Position numbers and translations under genes: made by a program | Notes under the pieces: generated by a model | The model's database searches: none | What the model saw: the letters and a program-made list of their open reading frames with translations, nothing else | What the model was told of the DNA's origin: nothing | Origin: Gonapodya sp. JEL0774 | Lineage: Eukaryota > Monoblepharomycota > Monoblepharidomycetes > Monoblepharidales > Gonapodyaceae | DNA: 64,000 nt | Direction: 5' to 3' | Assembly: GCA_027604505.1 (NCBI GenBank) | Contig: JADIIX010000022.1 | Coordinates: 139,154 to 203,153 of the forward strand | Shown: positions 33,439 through 44,738 of the stretch, piece after piece | Position numbering within the stretch: the first letter of the stretch is position 1 | Layout of the letters: each line of letters starts with the position of its first letter

Positions 33439-36075
33439 ATGCCTATATTCAAGAGCAAGCATCCGGACATTGAGATCCCCGACGTTGACGTGAGTGGGAA
33501 GAAGGGTGGATTTGAGCTTATCTATAATTGAGACTTGGTTTCCCCCAACTACCAGATATTCAACTTCATCTTCCCATCCTCTCCTGACTATTCCACCCGG
33601 GCCGCCTTCGTTGACGGTGTCACAGGCGAGAGAATTAGCTATAAGGACCTGCAATCTGTCTCAGAAGACTTTGCTGCTGCTCTGCAGGGAAAGTATGTTG
33701 ATAAAATTTCATTGAAGAAGTGGGGGTTTGTTTGACCGCTTGTTTGATCTTGCAGATATGGTTTGAAGGAGCAGGAAGTGCTCGCTCTGTTTTCACCAAA
33801 CGACCGTAAGTGTTGATCGTGTGCGAGATACCAGAGCGAGAGAAATTTTGACAACTCTCCATGTGTGACAGTGCACTATCCTATTGCTCTTTGGGGAGCT
33901 CTTCGTATTGGTGCGATCGCAACAACAGTGAACAACACATGTGCGTTGTGGTCGATCTCTTCCGACTTCTACATCGCTTACGATTCAAAAATCCACAGAC
34001 ACCACTGAAGAACTCGTCTATCAGCTTCGCGACGCTGGTGCGCGAGTCCTTTTGACACATTCGACGGTGTTGTCAACCGCCCTCGAGGCCGCCCGCATTG
34101 CAGGAATCCCTACGGATGCGATTCTGCTCTTCTCAAGGGACGAAGGGGACTTATCTCAGAGGATGTTCCCCACAATCAAAGAGCTTCTTGTCGAGTGGGG
34201 TGGTAAAAGGAGGACGGGAGACTTGGTGCTGAGGAACTTTAGGCTGGGGAAGGAGGCAAAGGAGAGAATCGCCTTCTTGTGTTACAGGTGAGATGGCTCG
34301 CCCAAACAATGCAGTGACCTTCTCACACTATGGTTCAAAAGTTCGGGTACTACTGGCCGGTCCAAGGGCGTGATGATCTCACACCGCAACGTGGTCGCAA
34401 ACGTGTGTCAGTTAAACGCTGCCCAGGCTGAGGAGCTTGCGCCTTTTCCTCACGATATACTGCTTGGAGTTGTCCCTTTGTACCAGTAAGCTTGCTTGAT
34501 GGGTTTGTTGCGGTACAACCAACGTCTCTGACCAGGATCTGTCGCTGAACAGCATTTATGCCCTCATTAGCATGGGTCAAACCGCCTGTACTCGCGGCTG
34601 TACGACGGTCCTTTTGCCTAAGTTTGAACCTAGTCTTTTCTTATCTTGCATTGAAAAGTGAGATCAAAGCTATCTGACGCCGTATCGATCGGGGAACCTG
34701 ATCACAATGTTCCAGGTACAAGGTTTCCGTTCTTTACCTGGTCCCACCAATTATTCTCTGTGAGGAAAGGAATGATCGGTGTCGTGCCCAGAGTTCTCAT
34801 CTGACACCACTATCTATTCCCAGTTCTTTCCCAGCACCCAGCTGTGGATCAAGTTGATACAAGCTCAGTTAGAATTGTGTGGTCCGCAGCTGCTCCACTG
34901 CCATGGGAAACAGTTAATCAACTGAAAAGACGCAAAGGATTCAGGAACATTGTGGTGCAACAGGGATTTGGAAGTTAGTAGGGAGACGACGCCTGCTTTC
35001 ATTTCTCGATTCTCACTCGGTTCTAGTGACCGAGTCAGCCACGGCGATCACCATAACACACACATACAACGTCCGCCCTGGTTCTATTGGTGAGATTCTT
35101 CCAAATATTGAAGTCAAGATTGTGGATCCTGAAACCCAGAAGGAGCTCGATGTAGAGAAGGAGGGCGAGGTGAGCCAAGTGGTGTGAGACAATCAAATTT
35201 CAACCTATTTTGAGCAATTTGAATTCGTGCTTCCTCTGAATCCCTTTAACTTTCTGGAAGATTTGGGTTCGAGGACCCAATGTTTGTTCTCCGACTTGGT
35301 TGCAGGTTGGGGTAACGGCTTCTAAATACTAACTGAGCCTGTTCGACAGATTACACTTGGATATCTAAACAACAAGAAAGCCACCGACGAGACGTACAGA
35401 GATGGTTGGCTCCTCAGTGGTATATGTCGGGTCGTGCGGAAATGCATTAGACGCAGTTAACCTTGCGATTCCCTGTTCAAAGGTGACCTCGGTGTGGTAG
35501 ACAAGGACCAGCACTGTTATATACGGGATAGACTGAAAGAGATGATTAAAGTTAAGGGGCTTCAGGTTGCACCTGCGGAGCTCGAAGCTCTTCTCGTGGA
35601 GCACCCTGCAGTTGCGGATGCATGTGTAGTCCAGATCCCGGTGTGTTGTTTCTGAGACAGTCGAGGTTGATCGGAGGTCGTGTTAATTTTCTTTGCTCTA
35701 TCAATAGGATGAGAGAAGGGGAGAGATGCCTCGGGCGTACGTTGTCCTCAAACCAGTGAGTTTTGCACAAGTGCAACCAACACCAGTGAGCTATCTAAAT
35801 TTCTCGCAGTCATACGAGAAGGGGAATCATGATGCAATCAAAAAGTCCATCCATGAATTGTTTCAGAGTAGGCTTGGTGAGTGATGACAATGGGTGCATA
35901 AAACGAGCGATATTAATCCTGATGGTTACTTCGCTCAGCCCGCCACAAGCAGCTCGCTGGTGGTATCGTGTTTATTCAATCAATACCCAAGAATCCAAGT
36001 GGCAAGCTGCTCAGGCGAGTTCTCCGGGAGCGCGCCAAACATGAGTCGGCAGTTACACCAAAGTCCTCCCTTTAG
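33439..36075 (+). CDS. Acyl-CoA ligase of the 4-coumarate-CoA ligase / ANL family
   Basis: Sixteen exons join in phase, starting 33439-33489, 33556-33692, 33756-33805, 33872-33940, 33999-34287, 34342-34485, 34553-34657, 34716-34759, 34824-34973, 35027-35169, 35261-35281, 35350-35419, 35483-35640, 35708-35755, 35810-35876 and 35939-36075, for 560 residues. The ATP-binding P-loop is [16 protein letters not shown], the A5-like motif QGFGMTESA, then [15 protein letters not shown] (A7/A8), [19 protein letters not shown], and the catalytic lysine motif [12 protein letters not shown] near the end. The enzyme adenylates a carboxylic acid and loads it on CoA. The C-terminus is KSSL, at best a weak peroxisomal signal. 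The substrate cannot be read from the sequence. Confidence 0.94.
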
Positions 36076-36256
36076 CGGTAGTTGAGTTGATGTAATAACG
36101 CACAGTGGATATTGTCCGATTCAAAAGTGTCCGATTCAAAAGTCTTCGAGGATAATTTAAGAATGCAAAATTCGAGTGGTCCTAAATGCTACAATGCATT
36201 ACAAGCAGTCCAATTCGTTCAAACACGTGTGCACGCGCACCCAAAGTTTCACAGAA
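36076..36256. other. Convergent intergenic region with a 15-base tandem duplication
   Basis: The spacer between two convergent stops includes a perfect tandem copy of TGTCCGATTCAAAAG at 36113-36127 and 36128-36142. Confidence 0.7.
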
Positions 36257-39200
36257 TCACATTGATCTCATACCCCCCGCCACGCCCACCCACGAACCAA
36301 CGCCTTCCCGTGACACCCGTCCAACTTCGGACCATGCCCAACCTTCGAAATACGCTACTTCAGCCGCAGCCTCCACCTTCGCGTCTGCGCTGACATCCGC
36401 TCGCTCCCACCACCCACACATGGAGTTTGCTTGTTCCAAGCCCCTCGAAAGTTCTGCCGATAGTTCAACAAGGGACTCGTCAGACTCCACGTCAGCTGCC
36501 CTCCCCGCCGCAGCGCGGAAGTATTCTGCTGCACCAGCGGCAGCTTCCACAGCAGGCGCCATCGCTGTCGCCCCGTCTTCGCCGCCTCCCGCAATCGCCA
36601 TCCCACCAGCGCTCTCGTCGTACGCCAGAGCAAGCCTCGCCGCCGCCTCAGCAAGACCTCGGAAAGCAAATTTGTGTGCCTGCTGCAAGATGGGCAAGGT
36701 CCCGAGCGCGGTTGCAATCCGCTCAACGGCAGATCTGGGAGGCTCAGCGCGGTGTGGATCTCCTTGAACGGCTCCACGATGACGCACCCAGCGCTCGGCA
36801 GCTCGTGCAGGGTCTACTGCCCGTCTTGATGATTCTTCCTCCGTCGCCAACATCACAATCGTCTCTAAAGCGTTCTCGTCCGGGTCTGTCATCCAGCGGG
36901 CGACGTCGGGATCTTCGACAACGACTGGATGCGAGGCAACTCGATTAAGGTACCGTTCCCACCGGCTAGCGAGGTGTGGATCGGCAACATTCCGTCGCGA
37001 TAACTGCGACTGTGATCCACTGGCGATTGCTGGAGGGGCCGGAAGGATCAAGAAGGGAAGGCGAGCGCGGAGGTATGCAGAGAGGAGCTGCATGTGTCGA
37101 GGCGTTCGAGCAACCATGGTTGGTTGTCCAGAACCAGCTGCAACAGTCACGAGATACACTCCTTCTCTCTCCTTAGCCTCCACTTTTACCAAGACCCTCA
37201 AAGAACCATTTGGCTGTGCATACCTGGAAGTTCCACTTCCCACAGCCAGAAGAACCCTTCGCCTGTGTTGTTGTTCAGCTCCTTCTGGCACCTCAGACCG
37301 CCGTCCACTGGCTCTCCTTTTCGGAGTCACCGCTTCCTGCTTCTCCCTTGCCTCACTTTGCAATTCAATCTGAGTATGTCGTCGTTGGCTCGGACGTTTC
37401 TTCATCAGGCCTCCCCCTTCCTCCACTCTCTCACGCTCGATCCGCTCCCGAGGATCTACCCTTTCCCTGGGATCACCTCGCTCTCGAGGATCCACTCGGT
37501 CACGCTGATCTGATCGCTCGCGGGTTTCCAGTCGGTCACTGGATGTTGGCAGCTCTCTCTGTGATTCCCGATTCTTTTCGTTGGTCCTCCGTTTCGACTG
37601 ATTAGGGGTGGGCTCCACGTCCTCCCACTCCTCATCGTCCTTTGTTTGTTGTTGCGCCTGCGATTGTGGTCGTGGCTCCGTCCTAGCCTCGCTCCTTTTG
37701 TCGTTCGGCTTACGTTTCGCAGCACCTTCTCGGTCGTCATATTGCCTATCCTGTTGCCTCTCTCTGTCCCTCTCAATATCTTTGATGGGAATCAAGCCAA
37801 CCTGCTTTGCTCCTCCACCGCTTGCTGGCAATCCTGCAGCTCTCCTGATAGCCTCCACCTGTGCCCTCATCTCCGGAGGTAAGCTCATCGGATCTACCAG
37901 TTTTGGGGCCGAGATAGTCAGACGACGTGAAGCAGGGGGTGGTGAAGTTGATCGCGTTCGTGGTGTTGGCACTGGTGGCCCAACTGTGCTCGCTCGTTGA
38001 CCGTCGGGAAGATAGAACGAAGGAGGAGGAGGAGGATTCTTCAAGCGAGGTCGTTTCGCCTGGAAGTTGGGGTTGTGAAGAAGCTTGTTTGGCAGGAAGC
38101 AAGAATAATCAGATTGTTTGAGCTGTTTTGTTCTCTTCGAATAAGATGGATAGCTTTCCGCGTTTTTTCACCTACCTTGACTTTCCCATCCGGTACCCAT
38201 CCTCTCTTCCCGACCGCAGTCTCCACCAACAACCAACCTTCACTTTTGGTCTCATTATACTCTCCCGCAGTCAACAAGTCCATCAACTCGGCCTCGGGAG
38301 GCTCCTCTGGCTCACTTAAGTCTGCCGGAACAGATTGCCCGGCTTTGATGTACTTTTGACGTCTTTTCTCCCTACTCATTTCACGTTCTTCTCGAGATTC
38401 CTCCGAATGCCAATCCCACACGCTCTCTAGAACCCAAAGCTCGTCACCTTTTAGAAGAGAGACGAATGCACCAACGGTGTTAGGCCCAGAGCGGTGATCG
38501 GTAGTAGCTAGGGCTGGGTGACGATATACCAGCAATGGCAGAGAGGGATGATAGGGGGGAGGAAAGGTAGATGGTGCGCGGGATCCGGCGGATTGAGAGG
38601 GAGGTGCAGTTTGCAGAGTTGGTTGTTCTTTTGAAATCCCTTGACCTTGCTGGCTCTGTTGATACTGCTGTTGCATTTGCTGTTGCTGTTGCTGCTGCTG
38701 CATCATCTGTTGCTGTTGCTGCTGCTGCATCTGCTGTTGCATTTGCTGTTGCTGCTGCTGCATTTGCTGTTGCTGTTGCTGCTGTTGTTGTTGCATCTGG
38801 TTGGGCCCACCTTGCCCAACCCCAGGCGGTCCCGCCTGCCTGGAAGGTGTTTGCATTTGCGACGGTTGAGGACCATTTCTGGAGGGGTACTGTTGGTTGG
38901 ATGATCCACTCTGGGGAAGTCGTTGAGGCGACTGCTGCTGCGTGGAAGGCACCCCTCGGCCCATTTGCATTGCAGCGGGTTGGCTCATCCGACTTGATTG
39001 CGGACCAGGGCCTAAGCCTTGCCGTTGTTGCTGATCCTGCTGCGTCTGCTGATATTGTTGCTGCATCGATTGGGGGCCTTGACGTGCGTCAGGCCTTCCT
39101 TGCTGGTACTGCTGATTAACTGGACCCCTTCCCATGTCCCTTTCTCTTGCCACATCTCGCCCATTCTCCCTTTCCCTCTCTCTCTCCCTCTCAATCCGCT

Positions 39201-41247
39201 CACCCCTTTCCCGCTCCGCTCTCTCTCGCTCTCTTTCCCTTTCCTTGTCTGCTTGGCGTTGAGATGGCTCAGGTTTCGGAAGATTCCCCGATTGTGTCAC
39301 AGTTTGACCTTGTTGCTGATACTGCTGTTGCTGTAGCTGCGGAAATGCCGCCTTTCTCTCCATGGATCCCAATGAAGAAACGTCTGGGAGCGCCCACTGG
39401 GTCCCATTGTCTGGCGTGTACCCGGCATCCGGTGGTGTAACAGAGCGGCCTGGCGTCGGGGATGGGGAGAGTGCAACCTGCCGAGGGCCAGTAGGGCGGC
39501 CATTCGGAAGTTCGCGGGAGAGCGGTTCGGTTACTGGCGGTTGGGGGTATTGGGGAGAGGGGGAGTCCACTGAATGCGCGTTGGGCCCAACCGGTGGTTG
39601 AGTGGTGGGGAAAGTGAGGGGCGTGGGAGAAGGAGATGAGGCTGTTGGAAACTGGTACAATGTTGCGACCAAACATGGCAACGAACACGGACCCTCACCA
39701 GATTGATTGGGCTTCCGGGGACGATCATTCGAGCGATTGGACCCAGAATCCGACGGAGAAGAGTTTGGTGGAGACATCGGGGCGGCGGTGGCAGACATCA
39801 TGCTTTGGCGAGTAGCAATGGAGGATTGGGAAGAGTATTCCACCTGACCGTTAGCGTTGATGCCCCCCGTAGGCTGCTGCGGCTGTTGGCTAGATTTCAA
39901 ATTCGAAGGCTGCACCGGGCTAGTTTGCTTGGGTAGCAGGGATCCCTGCTGCTGTTGAGGCGTCAACGTTTGAGACCCTGCAGGCATGCGGGGCAAAGCT
40001 GCTGGAGGCACGTCGCCACTAGCGGCAGCAGCCCAAATGGAAGACACAAGTTGCGAGGTGGGAGAAGCTGAGCGGGACGCGGGTGGAGTGTTCGTTGTTG
40101 TAGGGGTGACATCGAGATGGGTAGGCCTAAGGGAGGGCAGTTGGGGGGCATAGCCTTGCTGAGAGGGTTGTTGCCCACGAGGCGGTGCAGGGTTGTACTG
40201 GTTCTCATCGACGCTCGCGTCCTCCTCGGAGCCTTCGTCGATGGATCCCTCCTCCTCACTTCCTTCTTGATCAGTTGACTGTTCCTCACCATCACCCTCC
40301 TCGTCGGACCCGGACCCATCCTCGTCCTCTTCGTCATCATCTTCTTCATCGTCATCATTTTCATCGTCATCGTCGTCTTCGTTTCCCTCGTGGCTGCTTT
40401 GCGCTCTCCGGGCGACTCCCTCGTCCCTCTCAGAGTCATGCTCCTCCTCCTCTTCGTCTTCATCATCGTCCTCATCCTGGTCATCCTCATCTTCAATGTG
40501 GCTTCTCTTTACACTCGCGCTTTGGCTTTCCCCGTCGGTCTCGCCCTCAGTCTCGCCCTCAGTCTCGCCGTCAGTCACACCATCACTCGCATGTCCCTCA
40601 CTCTCAGACTCGCTCTTCTCGCTTCCCTCTTCACTACCTTCCTCTTCGCTGGATTCGTCGCTTTCTTCCACTTCCTCATGCTCCTCGTCAGAGTGCGCCT
40701 GCGTTCGTGTGGGACCCGTATCCTTCCGTGTGTCAGGCGATACAACAATCGGTCGTGAGCGTTGTTCCTGGTCGTCACGGGGGCCCATTGGCCCTGATGA
40801 AGAAGCAGGTCCAGTGCCCATACCCATGCCCACGCCTGGAGCGAAACCTGATATTGCAGTCGTACCGTTGGTGGGGGGCATCGTCGAGTACCCGATTGAT
40901 GGTGGAACAGCCCCTACGGGCATTCTGGGTTGACCGATTGTGACAGCGCTCGAGCCTGTAGATCCTGGCACCAGATTTCCAATCGACAGCGCTGAGGGCG
41001 ATGATGCTCCGATGTTTGGTGACTGACCTCTGAATCCTTGTGTCATCGGTTTCCCAGGCACCGGGTTTGAACCAATGACCCTGGCGGCCACCGCTGCCTG
41101 TCCAGTCGGCCTACTAAAGCCAGGTTGTCCTGGTGGCTGAAACATGCGAACTCTATCGCTGACCTTGCCAACTGGATTAGCATCGACACCCTCTACCGAT
41201 TTCCCTTCTGGATCGAGTGCTCGTTCTCGGGCCCCCAATGCTGCCAT
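36257..41247 (-). CDS. Very large SH3-PX protein with acidic and poly-Gln regions
   Basis: Two exons join in phase: 41247-38176 and 38059-36257, 1,624 residues. From N to C: a 160-residue start with GFSRPTGQAAVAARV, a Glu/Asp-rich acidic region (about 190-360, plus-strand 40170-40680), a long Ser/Pro/Gln-rich region with poly-Gln (plus-strand 38650-38800), an SH3 domain (about 935-1,025) with KGDELWVLESV and GKRGWVPDGKVKV, a basic charged region with repeated DPRER units, and a PX-like domain near 1,290-1,410 with EGVYLVTVAA, R-x-MQLLSAYL and FLILPAPP. The last 200 residues are Ala-rich helices. SH3-then-PX order recalls Bem1-type polarity scaffolds, but no PB1 domain is seen and the SH3 carries a charged insertion of about 45 residues. 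Function is inferred only. Confidence 0.65.
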
Positions 41248-41864
41248 TTTTTGCGTTGGTCGTTATTTTTTTACGACCCCACAGTGCACGCTGCTTGTCC
41301 AACTTCTTTTGATGGGGGGTGAAAATGTTATAGACAAGGAGTGGTCCAATGTGTGAGCCCCTCTCGCCACACCCACCTGACCGCATGATGACCAAATATT
41401 ATCGCTTTTTATACCTATCGCCCCTACTTAATTCTACATTCACTTGAATTGAAAATACGCTGACCTGAAGAGGCCCCAGTTTGCCCTATGTACGGGAGAG
41501 TGATCCGTTTTGATGATTTTCTGCAATCACACAAATATAGTCAAACAGAGAGACCCAAGGTAGGCTCTCCATTCCGAAGCCCCAAGTGCCTGAGGGAGGA
41601 TTTCGATGCAGTGCGGAGAGGCAGAGAATGAGGAAATGGAAAGGAGCGGATCGTTGCATTATTAGTGCATAGTGTTCCTCAATATGAGTGAATTGCAGTG
41701 AGTACATAGTATAATATAGAGTTCTATGCAATCCATTCCAGCAGCAAAAAAAAAATGAATTGCATACTATCTGAACGATTTATGTGTGTTCGTGATCGAG
41801 TCGGAGAGGAACTCCCGACTGACCGTCGTCACACTTCTTTCATTTCAACCATCAACCACGGACC
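41248..41864. other. Divergent intergenic region (SH3-PX gene / epoxide hydrolase)
   Basis: 617 bases between divergent start codons, presumably both promoters. A 10-base A tract lies near 41745-41754. No gene is seen. Confidence 0.4.
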
Positions 41865-43669
41865 ATGTCACCAGACCCGCAGAAGATTGAATCATTTAAC
41901 CACTGCTACATCACCGCCAACCATCAGCGATACCGTGGGTCTCTCATTGTCTGATTTGCATTGGGTTGAGCTGTCGTTCACAGTGCCATTCCGCCATTTC
42001 CGCAATCATTATCACAGACTATGTGGACGAAGGCCCAAAGGATGCGACAGTGGTGAGTGTGATTCATGCTTGGAGATTGCTTCAAACTCAACGACTTCGA
42101 CTGATCCGGAATCTGAACGAAAGCTCTTTTTCGCCCACGGCTTCCCTGATTTCTGGTACGGCTGGCGCCACCAAGTGACCTACTTCTCACGCATGGGATT
42201 CCGATGCATCGCTCCTGATTTTCGAGGATATGGCGAGTGAGTTGCTTGGACACCACTACTGCTTAAATGCCTGATTTAATGCATTGCCATTGAAACCAGT
42301 TCGCGAGGGCCTTACGTCCCACATGATGATTCGAAGTACACCGAACAAACTCTTTCCCTCTTTCGGATCAAGGTTGGTCATTCAGTGTTCTCTTATGTTT
42401 GGTGACCTGGTTGGTGACTTCACTACGTCGCCAGAACATCTGCCTGGATGTTAACAGCCTCCTGGACCAGCTCGGAATCAAAAGGGTCGTCATGATTGGA
42501 CATGATTGGGGAGGTTACTTTGTGTGGGTGGAGTATTCCCAGGCAAACAGACGGCTATACTCACTAGATATCTTGAACAGTTGGCGCTACACCCAGTACT
42601 TCCCCTCCCGCACAATCGCAGGTACGTGCGATGGCTTGTGCCTCGAACAAGTAATGTGTTGTTCTTAGGTCGATCTCGCCACTTTCAAAAGTCGCCTCCC
42701 TGTGCACCATGTACAATCCTCCAAACAAATCGTACGTATCGGTGGACGATCTTGTACGAATTTATCCGAACTGGGTGAGTGTTTGGCATAATTCTAACCG
42801 GAATGGAACTCATTCTGTTCGCGAAGACGTTGTTTTGATCCGTATTTCCCTTTCATCTCTGTTCGGCAGGCATATCAAGTGAGGAGGGAACCCATAGTTT
42901 GCCCCGTTTTGTATTTGCATCAGCTGACACTTGCTCCGGCTCAAGCAATTTTTCTGTCGTGAAGGAAGCGACAAAGTTCTAGAGGACAACGTTGAAGCCT
43001 ACTTCAAGTACACTTTGCGCGGTTGCCATGAAAACGATCTCCCTCCCAATTCGGATCCCGAACGTAAAGTGACGAGCGTGGACATGACCAAAATTAGCTA
43101 CCCGAAGTTGCTTTCGAGGACGGAATTGGATAATTAGTGAGCTGTTGCTGCGAACTAGACGTCCGTTCAGCTGTTTGGTGCTTATGAACTGGTTTCGGGT
43201 GTTGTTCAGTGTGAAGGCTTATACCAGAGCTGGATTCAATGGAGGGTTAAATTGGTATCGCGTTCGCAAGGTGATTGATTCATTGCTGCGAGTGCGCCAC
43301 AACTCTTGCTAGACTTTAACTTTTGTGGTTGTTGCAGATGAATCACGATGATGAACTTTCTCTTCCAGACACAATTGATCACCAAGCACTCATGGTGACA
43401 GCAGGCCGCGATCCAGGTGGGTGTGAGCGCGTTGGTTACCGGAAGCCATGATGACTCACACATAAGTGATTCACACGATTCCTTTTCGGGGGCCAGCTCT
43501 TTCGCCATCCATGGCCAAGAAGATGCCGCGCTTCATCAAGAATTTGAAGATGCATCATATCGAGGAGAGTGCCCATTGGATACAAACCGAGCACAAGGAC
43601 TCCATCAATCAGATTCTGAATGATTGGTTAAAGAGCATTGGAGTTGGAAATCGAGTCAGCAAGTTGTAG
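41865..43669 (+). CDS. Soluble epoxide hydrolase (alpha/beta hydrolase) with peroxisomal C-terminus SKL
   Basis: Twelve exons join in phase: 41865-41934, 42018-42052, 42124-42236, 42300-42372, 42435-42527, 42581-42621, 42669-42774, 42870-42878 (a 9-base microexon), 42946-43136, 43210-43270, 43338-43416 and 43497-43669, 347 residues. The oxyanion motif is HGFPDFWYGWRHQ, the nucleophile Asp is in IGHDWGG, then VASLCTMYNPP, the acid is in VTAGRDP and the catalytic His in ESAHWIQTE. These match soluble epoxide hydrolases, which open epoxides to diols. The protein ends RVSKL, a canonical PTS1, so peroxisomal import is expected. The exon at 42581-42621 encodes a slightly longer lid segment than usual and its borders are the least certain. 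Confidence 0.91.
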
Positions 43670-43792
43670 CATGTGATACAAATAATGAGTGAAATAAATC
43701 ATCATGATTACTAGTGCCAAGTGTGTTCAATCGGAATAAACGGTACGGAATTGTCTGTACATTGTGGATTCCAAGTCCAGATATCCATCGCT

Positions 43793-44557
43793 TTAAAACA
43801 CAGAGCATCGGCGTTGCCGGAAGCTGTCTCTCCTCCCCGTTGGGAATTCCGATTGTTGTACACTCCCTCTCCGTACTCCCCCCGCGAAATCCTCCCGCGG
43901 CGCACTCGGCCTCCTCACGAATAGAGCACTAGAAAGCGATGGTCGCCTCGAGGAAGTGAGTTGGTATTGAGAGGTTGCGGAAGAGGGTTGGTGTTGGGAG
44001 GTCGGAGTTGTGGTGGATTCACATGAAGGGTGAGTGAGGGGTGAGGAGAGTTCGGCACATTCACAGGCAGTCGGACTGGAAAAGTAACGTGTGAGCAGCT
44101 GTGATACGACTTCGTAGGGAGTTGGCATACACTGACTTGTCTGCTACAGCATCGAGCGAAAAGATTCGGAAGACACAGTGTTCCTGTTTCGAGATTTCCG
44201 CGAGTCGACCCTTCATGCGGTGCTCCGATTGACCGTACTGGGCATCTTTGAGAGTCACAGTTGTTATTGAATAGCTGTTCATTTGGAGTTTGAGTTGGTT
44301 TGATTTTGCAAAACTGATGGCACGGAGAAGTTCCGGGGAGTTTTGTGCCGGGTTGTTTTTGGGTTCGGCGGTATTGCGGGAAACCGCTCCTCGCGGCCTC
44401 ATTGTGCTCCGACACAAAAGCTGAAAGAACCTGTTTTACACATTATATAATACAAAGCTTACATCAGATTCTTTCGACAAACCGTTTCACCAATAAACTG
44501 TTCGAAGCTACGTCTCTCTTTGCACAACCGCACCAGCTGCGCGTTGTTCACCTTCAT
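43793..44557 (-). CDS. Unrecognised small protein
   Basis: Exons 44557-44463, 44430-44137 and 44075-43793 join in phase to 223 residues. It begins MKVNNAQLVRLCKERRSF, continues through a helical segment with ELLRAISFAKSNQLKLQMN and EHRMKGRLAEISK, and ends in a Ser/Thr/Pro/Arg-rich tail (LFVRRPSAPRED, RRDSFRQRR). The first two exons look like a folded domain of about 130 residues; the rest is disordered. I did not recognise the family. The three exons were joined because they alone keep phase through two canonical introns. Confidence 0.55.
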
Positions 44558-44738
44558 GTTTGCGGGATTGAACCTGTCGAAACATCTCATCATCAAGTTA
44601 TGAACTATAGAACAATGAAACACAATGCCAAGTTTTTCACATCACAAATTATAATACTTAAATGTGGTGCGCAACCTCTCTAATGAGTACAATAATGCCA
44701 AATGTATTCAACAAAGACAAGGATCTTCGGCTCCAGTC

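Noticed and set aside
40185-40943. Plus-strand frames rich in His/Arg/Pro or Ser opposite the acidic region of the SH3-PX gene
   Set aside because: They are the complement of GAN/GAG codon runs; the minus-strand frame is continuous for more than 1,000 codons and contains real domains.
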